NCBI GenBank assembly: GCA_021323415.1
Contig: JAJONM010000003.1
Location: 1 to 51,097 of the forward strand
Origin: Rickettsiaceae bacterium
Lineage (GTDB): Bacteria; Pseudomonadota; Alphaproteobacteria; Rickettsiales; UBA6187
DNA: 51,097 nt
Direction of reading: 5' to 3'
Shown: positions 20,051 through 28,694 of the stretch, piece by piece
Layout: each line of letters begins with the position of its first letter
Numbering within the stretch: position 1 is the stretch's first letter
Position numbers and translations under genes: made by a program
Notes under the pieces: model-generated
The model's database searches: none
The model's input: the letters and a program-made list of their open reading frames with translations, nothing else
What the model was told of the DNA's origin: nothing

Positions 20051-20891
20051 AAAAGTTGCAGTTATTGGCTATCCGGTAAAGCACTCCCTTTCCCCAAAAC
20101 TTCATGGTTATTGGCTTGAGAAATATAAAGATGAATTAAGAGCCAAAGGGATTGAGGGTGAGTATGGGATGGTGGAAGTTACACCAGATTCGTTGGAATA
20201 TTTCTTAAAAAACATGGCTAAAAATGGTTATGCTGGATGCAATATTACAGTTCCGCATAAGGAAAGGGCGTTTGAGATAATTAGGCAAATTGGCGAAGTT
20301 AGTGAAATAGCGAAGTTAATAGGAGCAGTTAACGCTGTAGTTGTGCAAGATGATGGTAAATTATTTGGAACTAACACAGATGCGTATGGATATATAGAAA
20401 ATATAAAGAGGAACGCAAATGGTTTTGATTTTACTGCAGGAAAAGCAGTAGTTCTAGGTGCGGGTGGAGCAGCACGTGCAGTTGTTGCTGGACTAATTGA
20501 TGAAAAGGGTCCTCAAATTATTTTGCTTAACAGAACAAAAGATAAAGCAGAAAAAATAAAAGTTGATTTAGGAAATGTTATAGTTGCGGATTGGCAAGGG
20601 CGTGGCGAAATTTTAAAAGACACTAATCTGTTAGTTAATACTACAGTTCTTGGCATGACAGGACAGCCAGAACTAGACATTAATCTTGAAAAATTACCAA
20701 CAGATGCATTAGTTACAGATATAGTTTATAAACCACTCGAAACAAATTTATTAAAAAATGCTCGAAATCGTGGTAATAAAGTGGTAGATGGATTAGGCAT
20801 GCTCCTATATCAGGCGCAGGGCGGTTTTGAACTTTGGTTTGGCATGAAGCCGGAAGTTACAGAAGATCTTAGAAAACATATTTTGTCGTAA
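20040..20891 (+). CDS. aroE: Shikimate dehydrogenase
   Basis: NADP-dependent reduction of 3-dehydroshikimate in aromatic amino acid synthesis. 283 residues: the N-terminal substrate domain has GYPVKHSLSPKLH and GCNITVPHKE (catalytic Lys74), then TNTDAYG (N112, D114). The Rossmann domain has VLGAGGAARAVV. Near the C-terminus, DGLGMLLYQAQGGFELWFG completes the family pattern. It overlaps the PPSR gene by 11 bases. In many Alphaproteobacteria a maf gene sits between these two; it is absent here. Confidence 0.96.
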   Translation: MVLKKVAVIGYPVKHSLSPKLHGYWLEKYKDELRAKGIEGEYGMVEVTPDSLEYFLKNMAKNGYAGCNITVPHKERAFEIIRQIGEVSEIAKLIGAVNAVVVQDDGKLFGTNTDAYGYIENIKRNANGFDFTAGKAVVLGAGGAARAVVAGLIDEKGPQIILLNRTKDKAEKIKVDLGNVIVADWQGRGEILKDTNLLVNTTVLGMTGQPELDINLEKLPTDALVTDIVYKPLETNLLKNARNRGNKVVDGLGMLLYQAQGGFELWFGMKPEVTEDLRKHILS

Positions 20892-20896
20892 GTTAT

Positions 20897-21487
20897 ATGA
20901 TAGTTGTTGGTCTTACAGGTTCTATTGCTACAGGAAAAACATTCGTAGCGAGATGTTTTACAAAATTAGGAGCAGCAGTTTTTGATGCGGATGAAAATGT
21001 GCATCAATTATTAACTTATGGCGGTGAAGCCGTAAAAGCAGTGAGAGAAGTTTTCCCTACTGTTTATAAAGAAGGTACTATAGACAGGCAAGCACTTGGA
21101 AAAATCGTTTTTAAGGATGATATAAAACGAAAAACACTGGAAAAAATAATTCATCCTTTAGTAGATTCTGCTCGTAAAGAATTTTTAAAAAAGGCAGAAG
21201 CGAATAAAATCAAAGTTGTAGTGTTAGAAATACCACTATTATTTGAAACAGAAAGACAATCCTTATGTGATTATGTTGTAGTTACTACCGTAGATGCATA
21301 TACGCAGGAAAAGCGTGCATTAGAACGTAATGGCATGACTCCTGAAAAATTCCATGCTGTAAATAAGTTGCAGATGGATAGCAGGGAGAAAGTTAAAAGG
21401 GCGGATTTTGTTATAGATACTAGCGTAAGTGAGTTTTCTGTATTCCGTGATGTTAAAAAGATAATGAAAAATTTGTTAGAAGAATAA
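20897..21487 (+). CDS. coaE: Dephospho-CoA kinase
   Basis: Phosphorylates dephospho-CoA in the last step of CoA synthesis. 196 residues with the P-loop GSIATGKT (8-15), FDADENVHQLL, EIPLLFETE and VVVTTVDAYTQEKRALERN. Its stop codon shares one base with the dnaQ start (21487), so the two are coupled. Part of the conserved aroE-coaE-dnaQ block right of the origin. Confidence 0.95.
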   Translation: MIVVGLTGSIATGKTFVARCFTKLGAAVFDADENVHQLLTYGGEAVKAVREVFPTVYKEGTIDRQALGKIVFKDDIKRKTLEKIIHPLVDSARKEFLKKAEANKIKVVVLEIPLLFETERQSLCDYVVVTTVDAYTQEKRALERNGMTPEKFHAVNKLQMDSREKVKRADFVIDTSVSEFSVFRDVKKIMKNLLEE

Positions 21488-22158
21488 TGGCTATAAGGGA
21501 AATAACTTTTGATACGGAGACTACTGGAATTGATCCAAAGTCTGGTCACCGAATAGTAGAGATAGGGTGTGTTGAGCTTATTGATAAGATCAGGACAGGC
21601 AAATTTTTTCATACCTATATAAACCCAGAAAGGGATGTGCCAAAGGCATCAACAGATGTGCATGGGCTTACTGCGGGGTTTCTATCTGATAAGCCGTTAT
21701 TTTCAAGAATTGCTAGCGAATTTCTAGATTTTGTAAGAGACGATAAGCTTGTAATACATAATGCCGGTTTCGACCTAAAATTTATTAACCATGAATTAGA
21801 GCGTGCCAGCTTACCACTTATTAACGCTAACAGAGCTATTGATACGCTGAATCTGGCAAGGGACAAGTTCCCGGGTGCAAAGGCAAGCTTAGATGCACTA
21901 TGCATAAGGTTTGGTATTGATTTATCCAAGCGTGAAAAGCATGGTGCATTGCTTGATGCAGAGTTGTTGGTTGATGTGTATATCGAGTTATTAGGTGGGG
22001 CGCAGGGCATTATGGAGCTTGATGATAAAATCATCTATGATGAGCGCGTAATCAGAAAGCGTAAATTCCTACAAAAACGCGAGTTCGAGGTGACTGATAA
22101 AGAAATAAAAATCCATAAAGATTTTATAGATAAAATTAAGGAACCGATGTGGAATTAA
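21487..22158 (+). CDS. dnaQ: DNA polymerase III epsilon subunit (3'-5' proofreading exonuclease)
   Basis: DEDDh exonuclease that proofreads in the replicative polymerase. 223 residues. The exonuclease motifs are FDTETTG (D9, E11), VIHNAGFDLKFINHEL and KHGALLDAELLVDVY. A charged tail follows (RKRKFLQKREFEVTDKEIKI), possibly the clamp or polymerase contact. It ends in a hairpin shared with convergent secB. Confidence 0.95.
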   Translation: MAIREITFDTETTGIDPKSGHRIVEIGCVELIDKIRTGKFFHTYINPERDVPKASTDVHGLTAGFLSDKPLFSRIASEFLDFVRDDKLVIHNAGFDLKFINHELERASLPLINANRAIDTLNLARDKFPGAKASLDALCIRFGIDLSKREKHGALLDAELLVDVYIELLGGAQGIMELDDKIIYDERVIRKRKFLQKREFEVTDKEIKIHKDFIDKIKEPMWN

Positions 22159-22197
22159 GCATGTTATTAAGTTAAAAACTATTTAACATGCTTAATT
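22153..22197. terminator. Inverted repeat between convergent dnaQ and secB
   Basis: Perfect 14-bp stem: arm aattaagcatgtta (22153-22166) pairs with 22184-22197 across a 17-base loop. The left arm includes the dnaQ stop codon. It probably serves both converging genes, although the flanks carry only short A/T runs. Confidence 0.65.
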
Positions 22198-22207
22198 ACT
22201 AATTTTC

Positions 22208-22684
22208 TTAATTAGTCTGCTGTTTTGCCTGAAGTGTTTTGTGCTGATGGAAAAGAGAAGCAAAATCAATTGGATCAAGCATAAGTGGTGGGAAACCGCC
22301 ATCCCTTACTGCATCAGATAAAACCCTACGCGCATATGGGAAAAGCATTCCTGGGCAATAAATCATTAAAACTGGCTCTTTTTCTTCTTCAGGTACGTCC
22401 ACTGTAAACACACCACCGTAAGAAAGTTCAGCTAAAAATAGACTTTTGTCCTGTAATTTTGCACCTGCAGATATCACCAATACAACTTCAAATGCTTTTT
22501 CAGCGAGTGCTTTTACCTGAATATCAACAGAAACATCAATTTTTGGAGCGTCACCTTTGCCCACTAAATTCTCAGGTGCGCCTGGATTTTCAAATGACAA
22601 ATCCTTGACATATTGCGCATTAATCACCACTTGTCTGTTAGCATCTGTGTTATTGTTGCTAGGAGAGCTTTTCTTGTTTGTCAT
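22208..22684 (-). CDS. secB: Protein-export chaperone SecB
   Basis: Tetrameric cytosolic chaperone that keeps preproteins unfolded and delivers them to SecA. 158 residues. The family hallmarks are YVKDLSFENPGAPE, ISAGAKLQDKSLFLAELSYGGVF, CPGMLFPYARRVLSDAVRDGGFPPLML and DFASLFHQ. It is the only minus-strand gene in the first 11 kb right of the predicted origin, which matches the usual alphaproteobacterial arrangement facing dnaQ and divergent from tim44. Confidence 0.96.
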   Translation of the reverse strand: MTNKKSSPSNNNTDANRQVVINAQYVKDLSFENPGAPENLVGKGDAPKIDVSVDIQVKALAEKAFEVVLVISAGAKLQDKSLFLAELSYGGVFTVDVPEEEKEPVLMIYCPGMLFPYARRVLSDAVRDGGFPPLMLDPIDFASLFHQHKTLQAKQQTN

Positions 22685-22763
22685 TTTTGTCTCTTTGTAA
22701 TATTATTAGTTTATAAGCATTTAAAGTTAATAAAGAATTTTTTTAGAAATACCAGGGTTTTAT

Positions 22764-23417
22764 ATGATAGATATAATATTATTTGCTGCCTTTGCTGCCT
22801 TTATAGGATTTAAATTATATAATGCCTTAGGCCGCAGGGATTTTGAAGATGTAGTTAAGAAGCCTGATAATGTGGTTCGTTTTCCTAATGGAAAAACGGA
22901 CAAGGTAGTAGATGTAAAGTTTGAAGAAGTAAAAGATGACTATGAGGACATAGAGAAAAAACATGGTCCTCAAATGGTCCAGAAAATTAAAGAAGTGCGC
23001 AAACTGGACGCGTCTTTCAATGAGAAAGACTTCATAAATGGTGCAAAAAAAGCATTTGAGTTTATATTAAGTTCTTATTCAAAAGGAGATAAGGAAGCTT
23101 TGAAGCCGTTATTGGGTAAGGAAATTTACGAAAATTTTGAGCAAGCGATAGATCACCGTGAAATAAGCGGAGAGGTAGAAGATACAACTTTGGTTGCTAT
23201 TTTAGAATCAGAGATAAAAGATATAACGATGACTAATAAATGGAATGCTAATGTTGTAGTAGAAATAATTTCAGAGCAGATAAGGCTAGTGAAAGATAAA
23301 CGAGGAAAAGTACTACAAGGCGACCCTTCAGAAGTTGATAAAATTTCAGAATTGTGGACTTTTTCACGAAATCTGCTATCTCCTAATCCAAACTGGGAAT
23401 TAGTGGAAACAAAATAG
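22764..23417 (+). CDS. Tim44/TimA-like membrane-anchored protein
   Basis: 217 residues. An N-terminal hydrophobic anchor (about 1-17) precedes a charged linker (28-70) and a Tim44-like domain (about 85-215) with FNEKDFINGAKKAFEFILSSYSKGDKEALKPLL and a C-terminal ELWTFSRNLLSPNPNWELVET. The family is the bacterial relative of the mitochondrial import component Tim44. In Alphaproteobacteria it lies between secB and mltA, as here. Its role in bacteria is unclear, perhaps in membrane protein handling. Confidence 0.9.
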   Translation: MIDIILFAAFAAFIGFKLYNALGRRDFEDVVKKPDNVVRFPNGKTDKVVDVKFEEVKDDYEDIEKKHGPQMVQKIKEVRKLDASFNEKDFINGAKKAFEFILSSYSKGDKEALKPLLGKEIYENFEQAIDHREISGEVEDTTLVAILESEIKDITMTNKWNANVVVEIISEQIRLVKDKRGKVLQGDPSEVDKISELWTFSRNLLSPNPNWELVETK

Positions 23418-23445
23418 TTAAAGTAAATAAATAGTCAGGTAGATT

Positions 23446-24549
23446 ATGAAATGGCGAGTTAGCCTTATACTGGTTTTAATGCTGGTTTTATCTGGTTGTG
23501 CTAAGGATAAGCTGGTACTTAAACCAACGCAATTTTCTCAAATAGATGGATGGGCTGAAGATAGCCAGGAACAGGCATTAGGAGCATTTCTAAAATCCTG
23601 CAAAAAATTTGATACTATGTCAGACAGTAAAAGCCTGCATGCATCAGGTGTTGGTGGAACATTCGGACACTGGCGTGATGCTTGCGGGCAGGCTGACACT
23701 CTCACAGAGATAGCAAGTGGAAGTCAGGCGCGCGAGTTTTTTGAGGTAAACTTTACGCCATATGTTGCAACAAATAATGGTAAAGATAAAGGACTGTTTA
23801 CTGGTTATTTTGAAGCAGATTTAGAAGGAAGTTATAAAAAGCATGATGCATATAAATACCCTATCTATAAAAAACCAAGAGATTTAGTTAATGGAGAACA
23901 ATATTATAGTCGTGAGCAAATAGCAAAAGGTGCGCTAGCCGGGAAAAATCTGGAACTTGTGTGGGTAAAAGATCCTGTAAAAGCATTCTTTATGGAAATT
24001 CAGGGATCAGGACGGGTACATATGGAAGATGGCTCAACCCTTCGGGTAGGCTATGATGGTAAAAATGGCCATGCTTATATACCTATAGGCCGCGTTTTGA
24101 TTGATCGTGGGTATGTTGCTCGGGAGAATATGTCAGCACAGGCGATTAAGAAATTTTTGTATGAGAACCCAGGTAAGGCGCAAGAGATAATGAATGAGAA
24201 CCCCTCGTATGTATTTTTCAGAAAAGTAGGGGAAGAAGGGCCTATTGGCGCACAAGGTGTGCCGCTCACGCCATTTCGTTCACTTGCTGTAGATAGAAAA
24301 TTTATTCCATATGGTGCTCCGGTATTTGTGAATGTGAATTTAAATGGTGCAAACGAGGAAGATAAATCGTTTAAAAAGCTATTAATTGCGCAGGATACGG
24401 GTGGGGCAATAAGGGGGCCGGTACGCGGTGATTTGTTCTTTGGGTATGGTAAAATGGCAGAGGATTTAGCGGGATACCAAAATAGTATAGGGAAATATTA
24501 CCTCTTGCTCCCTAAGGCTAAAAATATGGCTTTTAGCTTTTTACGTTAA
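23446..24549 (+). CDS. mltA: Membrane-bound lytic murein transglycosylase A (lipoprotein)
   Basis: Cleaves peptidoglycan glycan strands, forming 1,6-anhydro-muramic ends. 367 residues with a lipoprotein signal ending LVLSGC (lipid-carrying Cys18). The MltA domain contains GLFTGYFEADLEGS, KAFFMEIQGSGRV, VGYDGKNGHAYIPIGR and NPSYVFFRKV. The 3D domain has LAVDRKFIPYGAPVFV and IAQDTGGAIRGPVRGDLFFG, which includes catalytic aspartates. Located in the outer membrane facing the periplasm. It lies between tim44 and smr. Confidence 0.95.
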   Translation: MKWRVSLILVLMLVLSGCAKDKLVLKPTQFSQIDGWAEDSQEQALGAFLKSCKKFDTMSDSKSLHASGVGGTFGHWRDACGQADTLTEIASGSQAREFFEVNFTPYVATNNGKDKGLFTGYFEADLEGSYKKHDAYKYPIYKKPRDLVNGEQYYSREQIAKGALAGKNLELVWVKDPVKAFFMEIQGSGRVHMEDGSTLRVGYDGKNGHAYIPIGRVLIDRGYVARENMSAQAIKKFLYENPGKAQEIMNENPSYVFFRKVGEEGPIGAQGVPLTPFRSLAVDRKFIPYGAPVFVNVNLNGANEEDKSFKKLLIAQDTGGAIRGPVRGDLFFGYGKMAEDLAGYQNSIGKYYLLLPKAKNMAFSFLR

Positions 24550-24554
24550 TTACA

Positions 24555-24643
24555 GTCGTTCGACTTTAATTTTACCCATCGTTGATCATAGGCTTATGCA
24601 GGTTTATCTACATATCGCCTTGGGTAAAAAAAATTGGAACGAC
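24555..24643. repeat. Imperfect inverted repeat in the mltA-smr gap
   Basis: Arms 24555-24578 and 24621-24643 are largely complementary (outer gtcgttc with gaacgac; inner ttttaccca with tgggtaaaa) across a loop of about 42 bases. The structure ends just before the smr start codon and could hide its ribosome-binding region. Confidence 0.5.
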
Positions 24644-24650
24644 TATATAT

Positions 24651-25199
24651 ATGAAAGATGATGATATTCTAAGTGATGATGACCAAATGGTTTGGCACTA
24701 TGTTACACAAAGTGTTGAGCCGCTGCCTGGAAAAGAAGTTATTATCTCCGAGCCTCTTCAAAAAACTCCTAAAGAGAAAAAAGTAGAAATGGTGGATATT
24801 GGCAGATTGCTGCATAAAACCGAGCCAGTGCCAGAAAAAAAGGCTAATCTTAATTATATAACCCATGGAAAAAATATTGGGGTAGACAAAGCCACTGCTA
24901 AACGTTTAACAGGTGGTAAATTCCCGATACAGGCAAGACTGGATTTACATGGGATGACGCAGGATAAGGCGCTCTTGGAACTGCGCAATTTTATATCTTC
25001 CTGTTATGAGCAAGGTAAGCGAAATGTTCTGATTATAACTGGAAAAGGGCCAGGTAATGACGGAGTCTTAAAAAATCAGGTTCCTCGCTGGTTAAATGTT
25101 GAGGGTGTGCGGGAATATACGCTGATGTTTTCATATGCACAGGTCAAGCATGGAGGGGAGGGTGCTTTGTATGTTCTGCTTAAACGCAAGAAGAGTTAA
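24651..25199 (+). CDS. Smr domain protein
   Basis: 182 residues. A charged N-terminal half (MKDDDILSDDDQMVWHYVTQ) leads to a C-terminal Smr domain of about 85 residues with LDLHGMTQDKALLEL, NVLIITGKGPGNDGVLKN and HGGEGALYVLLKRKK. Smr domains are found in MutS2 and in stand-alone nucleases. I chose ATG 24651 over an upstream in-frame start at 24582, because the upstream part would lie inside the inverted repeat and does not match the family. It ends the conserved secB-tim44-mltA-smr group. Confidence 0.88.
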   Translation: MKDDDILSDDDQMVWHYVTQSVEPLPGKEVIISEPLQKTPKEKKVEMVDIGRLLHKTEPVPEKKANLNYITHGKNIGVDKATAKRLTGGKFPIQARLDLHGMTQDKALLELRNFISSCYEQGKRNVLIITGKGPGNDGVLKNQVPRWLNVEGVREYTLMFSYAQVKHGGEGALYVLLKRKKS

Positions 25200-25269
25200 A
25201 TACTTCTTTCTTGTCATTTTGCTGGAAATATGAGACAATGCCGTCCTGTTTTTATATTGGAGAAGTAAG

Positions 25270-25857
25270 TTGAGAAAAGCTAGCGTTAGCAGAAATACTA
25301 AAGAAACTAAGATAGAAGTAGAAATTAATCTGGATGGTACTGGTAAGTACGAGGTTTCTACAGGAATTGGTTTCTTGGACCACATGCTAGAGCAATTATC
25401 GCGCCACAGCCTGATTGACATAAAATTACAGGCAAAGGGCGATTTGCATATTGATTACCACCACACTACTGAAGACACAGGTTGGGCTATTGGAGAGGCC
25501 GTTTCTAAGGCTTTAGGCGAACGTTTGGGAATAGTGCGTTATGGCCATGTTTATATACCAATGGATGAGACTTTAAGCCGCGTGGCGATTGATTTATCTA
25601 ATCGGCCTTACTTAATATGGAAAGTTGACTTTTCAAAACCTAAATTGGGTGACATGGATACTGAGTTGTTCCGTGAATGGTTTCAGGCATTTTCACAAAG
25701 TGCCGGGGCAACACTACATGTTGAAAACCTATATGGCGATAATAACCACCATATAGTCGAATCGTGCTATAAAGGTTTGGCCAGGGCGCTTCGGATTGCA
25801 ATTGATATTGATCCGAGAAAGAGCGGGGAAGTTCCTTCGACTAAGGGTGTTTTATAG
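25270..25857 (+). CDS. hisB: Imidazoleglycerol-phosphate dehydratase
   Basis: Mn-dependent dehydration of imidazole glycerol phosphate in histidine synthesis. 195 residues, monofunctional (no phosphatase domain). Metal-binding repeats [47 protein letters not shown] and the C-terminal [13 protein letters not shown] are visible. The start is a TTG preceded by ggagaagtaag; no ATG gives the conserved [14 protein letters not shown] start. First gene of the his cluster. Confidence 0.95.
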   Translation: MRKASVSRNTKETKIEVEINLDGTGKYEVSTGIGFLDHMLEQLSRHSLIDIKLQAKGDLHIDYHHTTEDTGWAIGEAVSKALGERLGIVRYGHVYIPMDETLSRVAIDLSNRPYLIWKVDFSKPKLGDMDTELFREWFQAFSQSAGATLHVENLYGDNNHHIVESCYKGLARALRIAIDIDPRKSGEVPSTKGVL

Positions 25858-25885
25858 TGCAAGTGTAAGTAGTTAGTGCAGGTCT
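25857..25885. repeat. 'gtgcaagt' repeat copy between hisB and the DUF2628 gene
   Basis: Bases 25857-25880 are identical over 24 nt to 5721-5744 downstream of purH. The copy starts at the last base of the hisB stop codon. It can pair imperfectly with 25902-25920 (gtagttag with ttaactac) to form a hairpin inside the his operon. Confidence 0.65.
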
Positions 25886-25929
25886 ATCTATTTGCTTGAA
25901 CTAAACCTATACATTAACTACTAAGGCTT

Positions 25930-26307
25930 ATGAAAATATACACAATACACATCGACAAAAACAACCCCGAATATTTAGAAAGGGCGGAATTCATACAAGA
26001 AGGATTTTCGCTATGGGCAGCGGTTTTTCTGGTATTTTGGGCTATTTTTCACAGAATGTGGTTGTGCGCTGCAGCGTTGATTGTTGCTAACATATGTTTC
26101 ATTACTATGGAAAATAGTGGTATAATTAATCATAGTGTTTCACTCGTATTGCAACTGGGGTTCATTGCGTATGTAGGGTTTGAAGCTAATAATTGGTACA
26201 GGCGCAGTTTGGAACGCAAAGGCTATGAGTTTTATGAAATAATAGCGGCAAAAAATATAGAAGAGGCTAAGTATAAGTTTTTTACTGGCCAAACGGGTGC
26301 GAATTAA
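25930..26307 (+). CDS. DUF2628 membrane protein
   Basis: 125 residues of unknown function. A short soluble N-terminus (MKIYTIHIDKNNPEYLERAEFIQEGFS) is followed by three hydrophobic segments (about 27-45, 46-60 and 72-88) and a soluble tail with ANNWYRRSLERKGYEF, typical of DUF2628. The family often sits in alphaproteobacterial his clusters between hisB and hisH. Its stop codon is immediately followed by the hisH ATG, so it is co-translated with the cluster. Confidence 0.85.
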   Translation: MKIYTIHIDKNNPEYLERAEFIQEGFSLWAAVFLVFWAIFHRMWLCAAALIVANICFITMENSGIINHSVSLVLQLGFIAYVGFEANNWYRRSLERKGYEFYEIIAAKNIEEAKYKFFTGQTGAN

Positions 26308-26940
26308 ATGAAACAAGTTACAATTATAGATTATGGTTCTGGCAACCTTCATTCAATTGCAAAAGCTTTTGAGAAAGAAGGGAAAAAGAAGTCATTTAAA
26401 ATTGTAGTATCAGATAGGGTAGAAGATTTAAAAACTGCGACCCACATAGTATTGCCAGGTGTGGGTGCGTTTGGTGATTGTATTGCAGGTCTTGAGAAGT
26501 TGCTAGGTATGAAAGAAGCGCTGGAACAGGCAGTAATTAAGCAGAAAAAGCCATTTATGGGAGTTTGCGTAGGTATGCAGATGTTAGCAGACGAGGGTCA
26601 GGAAAATGGTACACATAAAGGGCTGGGATGGATTCCGGGTAAGGTTGTGCCAATAAAGCCGCAAGACAATAGAATAAAAATACCGCACATGGGCTGGAAT
26701 GAACTTGTAGTAAATAGCAGTCATCCTATTCTAAGTGGTATACGAACTGGCGATCACGTGTATTTTGTGCACTCATATCATTTTAAAGCAGCAAATACTA
26801 ATGATGCGATTTCTACAGTAGAATATGGAATGCCCCTTGTTGCGGTGCTGGCAAAAGATAATATTGTAGCAGCACAGTTTCACCCGGAAAAAAGCCAGAA
26901 GACGGGCTTAAAATTTATAGCTAATTTTTTGGAGATGTAG
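26308..26940 (+). CDS. hisH: Imidazole glycerol phosphate synthase, glutamine amidotransferase subunit
   Basis: Supplies ammonia from glutamine to HisF. 210 residues with the class-I amidotransferase triad: nucleophile Cys87 in FMGVCVGMQML, and His192 and Glu194 in AAQFHPEKS. Also seen are IDYGSGNLHS at the start and LPGVGAFGDC. It directly follows the DUF2628 gene and precedes a GNAT gene by one base. Confidence 0.96.
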   Translation: MKQVTIIDYGSGNLHSIAKAFEKEGKKKSFKIVVSDRVEDLKTATHIVLPGVGAFGDCIAGLEKLLGMKEALEQAVIKQKKPFMGVCVGMQMLADEGQENGTHKGLGWIPGKVVPIKPQDNRIKIPHMGWNELVVNSSHPILSGIRTGDHVYFVHSYHFKAANTNDAISTVEYGMPLVAVLAKDNIVAAQFHPEKSQKTGLKFIANFLEM

Positions 26941-26941
26941 C

Positions 26942-27499
26942 ATGCAGACAGCTGAAAATAAAAAGTCTACAGCGGCAATTAAAATAGAACGCATTACTGA
27001 GTTTAAAAACACAGATCTTAGTGATTTATGTGATGCGACCGAGGCTACAATTTTAGATGCGGACTCCAGCTTTAATATAGGGCTAAAACGCTCTGAACCA
27101 TTAGTACGTGAGCGTATGGAAGCTTATTGGAAGGGGGTTTCATTAGTACCAGAGCGTCATTTAATAGTTGGGCGGTTAGATGGTATAATAGCATCTTCAA
27201 TACAGCTTATGAAACCAAACCCAAATAACCAGACTTCTGGTTTTTCGTGCTCTGTAAATCACCATTTTGTGGCTCCTTGGGCGCGTGGTCATGGGCTGGC
27301 AAAGCAGCTTTTAAAAGCTGCTGAAGAGGCCGCTCGTGAATCCGGCATGACGTTGATAAAATTAAATGTGCGTGCTGATCTGGAAGGCGCAATAAAGCTT
27401 TACGAATCCTGCGGTTACAGGCGCTGGGGCACTCTGGATAAATTTGAAATTATCGAGGGAAAAATGATGGCTGGCCATTTCTATTGCAAGGATTTGTAA
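26942..27499 (+). CDS. GNAT family N-acetyltransferase in the his cluster
   Basis: 185 residues with the GNAT acetyl-CoA fold: HLIVGRLDGIIASSIQLM (strand pair), NHHFVAPWARGHGLAKQLLKAAEEAARESG (acetyl-CoA pyrophosphate loop, where ARGHGLAKQL stands for the R-x-x-G-x-G/A consensus) and KLNVRADLEGAIKLYESCGYRRWG. The substrate cannot be told. It lies one base after hisH and before hisA on the same strand, so it is probably expressed with histidine enzymes. That does not prove a role in the pathway. Confidence 0.88.
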   Translation: MQTAENKKSTAAIKIERITEFKNTDLSDLCDATEATILDADSSFNIGLKRSEPLVRERMEAYWKGVSLVPERHLIVGRLDGIIASSIQLMKPNPNNQTSGFSCSVNHHFVAPWARGHGLAKQLLKAAEEAARESGMTLIKLNVRADLEGAIKLYESCGYRRWGTLDKFEIIEGKMMAGHFYCKDL

Positions 27500-27580
27500 G
27501 GGGCTATTCATGCAAAAATTCCTTGTCTATTAGTGCATTTAACGCTAAAAACCTCTCCATTCAACTTAAAAACCATCAAA

Positions 27581-28312
27581 ATGATTATATTTCCAGCTAT
27601 AGACTTGAAGGATGGCGTGTGCGTACGCCTTAAAAAAGGCGAAATGGACCAGGCAACGGTATTTAATAATAGTCCCAGCGAGCAGGCCAGTTTATTTGCA
27701 AAACAAGGGTTTTCCTGGCTTCATATTGTTGATTTAAATGGCGCATTTGAAGGGCAGCCAGTTAATATAGACGCAGTAAAAAGCATTATTGCGGCAGTTG
27801 GTGACAAAATGTCAATACAACTAGGCGGTGGCATCAGAGATTTAGCTACTATAAAGAGCTGGCTCGAGGCTGGAGTTACAAGGGTAATCTTGGGTACTAT
27901 AGCCCTGCGCGACCCGGAGTTGGTAAAAACTGCTTGCCGCCAATATCCTGGGAAAATTGTAGTTGGTATTGATGGCAAGGGCGGAAAGGTGGCGGTAGAA
28001 GGCTGGGCAGAAACTTCTGATATAACAGTTACGGAGCTTGCAAAAAAATTTGAAAACGCAGGCGTGGCTGCTATAATATACACAGATATTAACCGTGATG
28101 GATTAATGACAGGCCCGGATATTATAGGCACAGCCGAGCTTGCTAAAGCGGTAAGTATTCCGGTGATTGCTTCTGGCGGAATGTCTTCTGATGCGGATAT
28201 TTCTGCAGTAAAGCAGGTAGAATCAGATGGTGTGGTGGGAGTTATAGTTGGCCGTGCTATATATGAAGGGAAGATTAATATAGAAGAAGCGCTTAAGATA
28301 GCGTCTAACTAG
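27581..28312 (+). CDS. hisA: Phosphoribosylformimino-AICAR phosphate isomerase
   Basis: (beta/alpha)8 isomerase (ProFAR to PRFAR). The 243-residue form starts [17 protein letters not shown], the usual N-terminus with catalytic Asp8. An in-frame GTG at 27533 would add 16 residues unlike the family. Further motifs: [41 protein letters not shown] (second Asp) and [12 protein letters not shown]. No strong ribosome-binding site precedes 27581, so coupling from upstream is possible. Confidence 0.94.
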   Translation: MIIFPAIDLKDGVCVRLKKGEMDQATVFNNSPSEQASLFAKQGFSWLHIVDLNGAFEGQPVNIDAVKSIIAAVGDKMSIQLGGGIRDLATIKSWLEAGVTRVILGTIALRDPELVKTACRQYPGKIVVGIDGKGGKVAVEGWAETSDITVTELAKKFENAGVAAIIYTDINRDGLMTGPDIIGTAELAKAVSIPVIASGGMSSDADISAVKQVESDGVVGVIVGRAIYEGKINIEEALKIASN

Positions 28313-28331
28313 TTTCTTTGAGGGTTATTTT

Positions 28332-28628
28332 ATGAAGAAATTTGTAAAAACTGTACTCTTTATGGTTAATTTAATAATAGCCGCTAGTCCATTCATACTG
28401 ATATGCTATCTGTTTAAAACCTGGGTAGATCATGGTGAAGTAGCTTCAATTTCTCTAGCATCTGCACTTTATTACTGGCTCGGGCTAGATCCGGCGTTTA
28501 AAAGTGTTACGCCAGGATTAGAAGGCTTTTATAATTTATATGTGTTTTTGTTGAAATTGCCGCTGTTATTCTGGTTATTTGTTATATCCATCCCATCGTT
28601 TCTTTACATACGTCGCTCTATGGAATAA
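28332..28628 (+). CDS. Small hypothetical membrane protein (98 aa) in the his cluster
   Basis: I do not recognise this protein. It has two clear hydrophobic segments (about 8-27 and 70-90) and a basic end, YIRRSME. An ORF of normal composition, preceded by a gagggttatttt ribosome-binding region, it lies between hisA (19 bases) and hisF (66 bases). Expression with the his genes is likely. No functional inference is possible. Confidence 0.7.
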   Translation: MKKFVKTVLFMVNLIIAASPFILICYLFKTWVDHGEVASISLASALYYWLGLDPAFKSVTPGLEGFYNLYVFLLKLPLLFWLFVISIPSFLYIRRSME

Positions 28629-28694
28629 TAACTTGTCAGTTTTTCCAAAAACCTATAGTAAACTACTAACTGAATTAAAACCAATTGTTTATTT

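Noticed and set aside
27533-27580. GTG 27533 as start of hisA
   Set aside because: It adds 16 residues with no family match; the usual HisA start MIIFPAIDL is at 27581.
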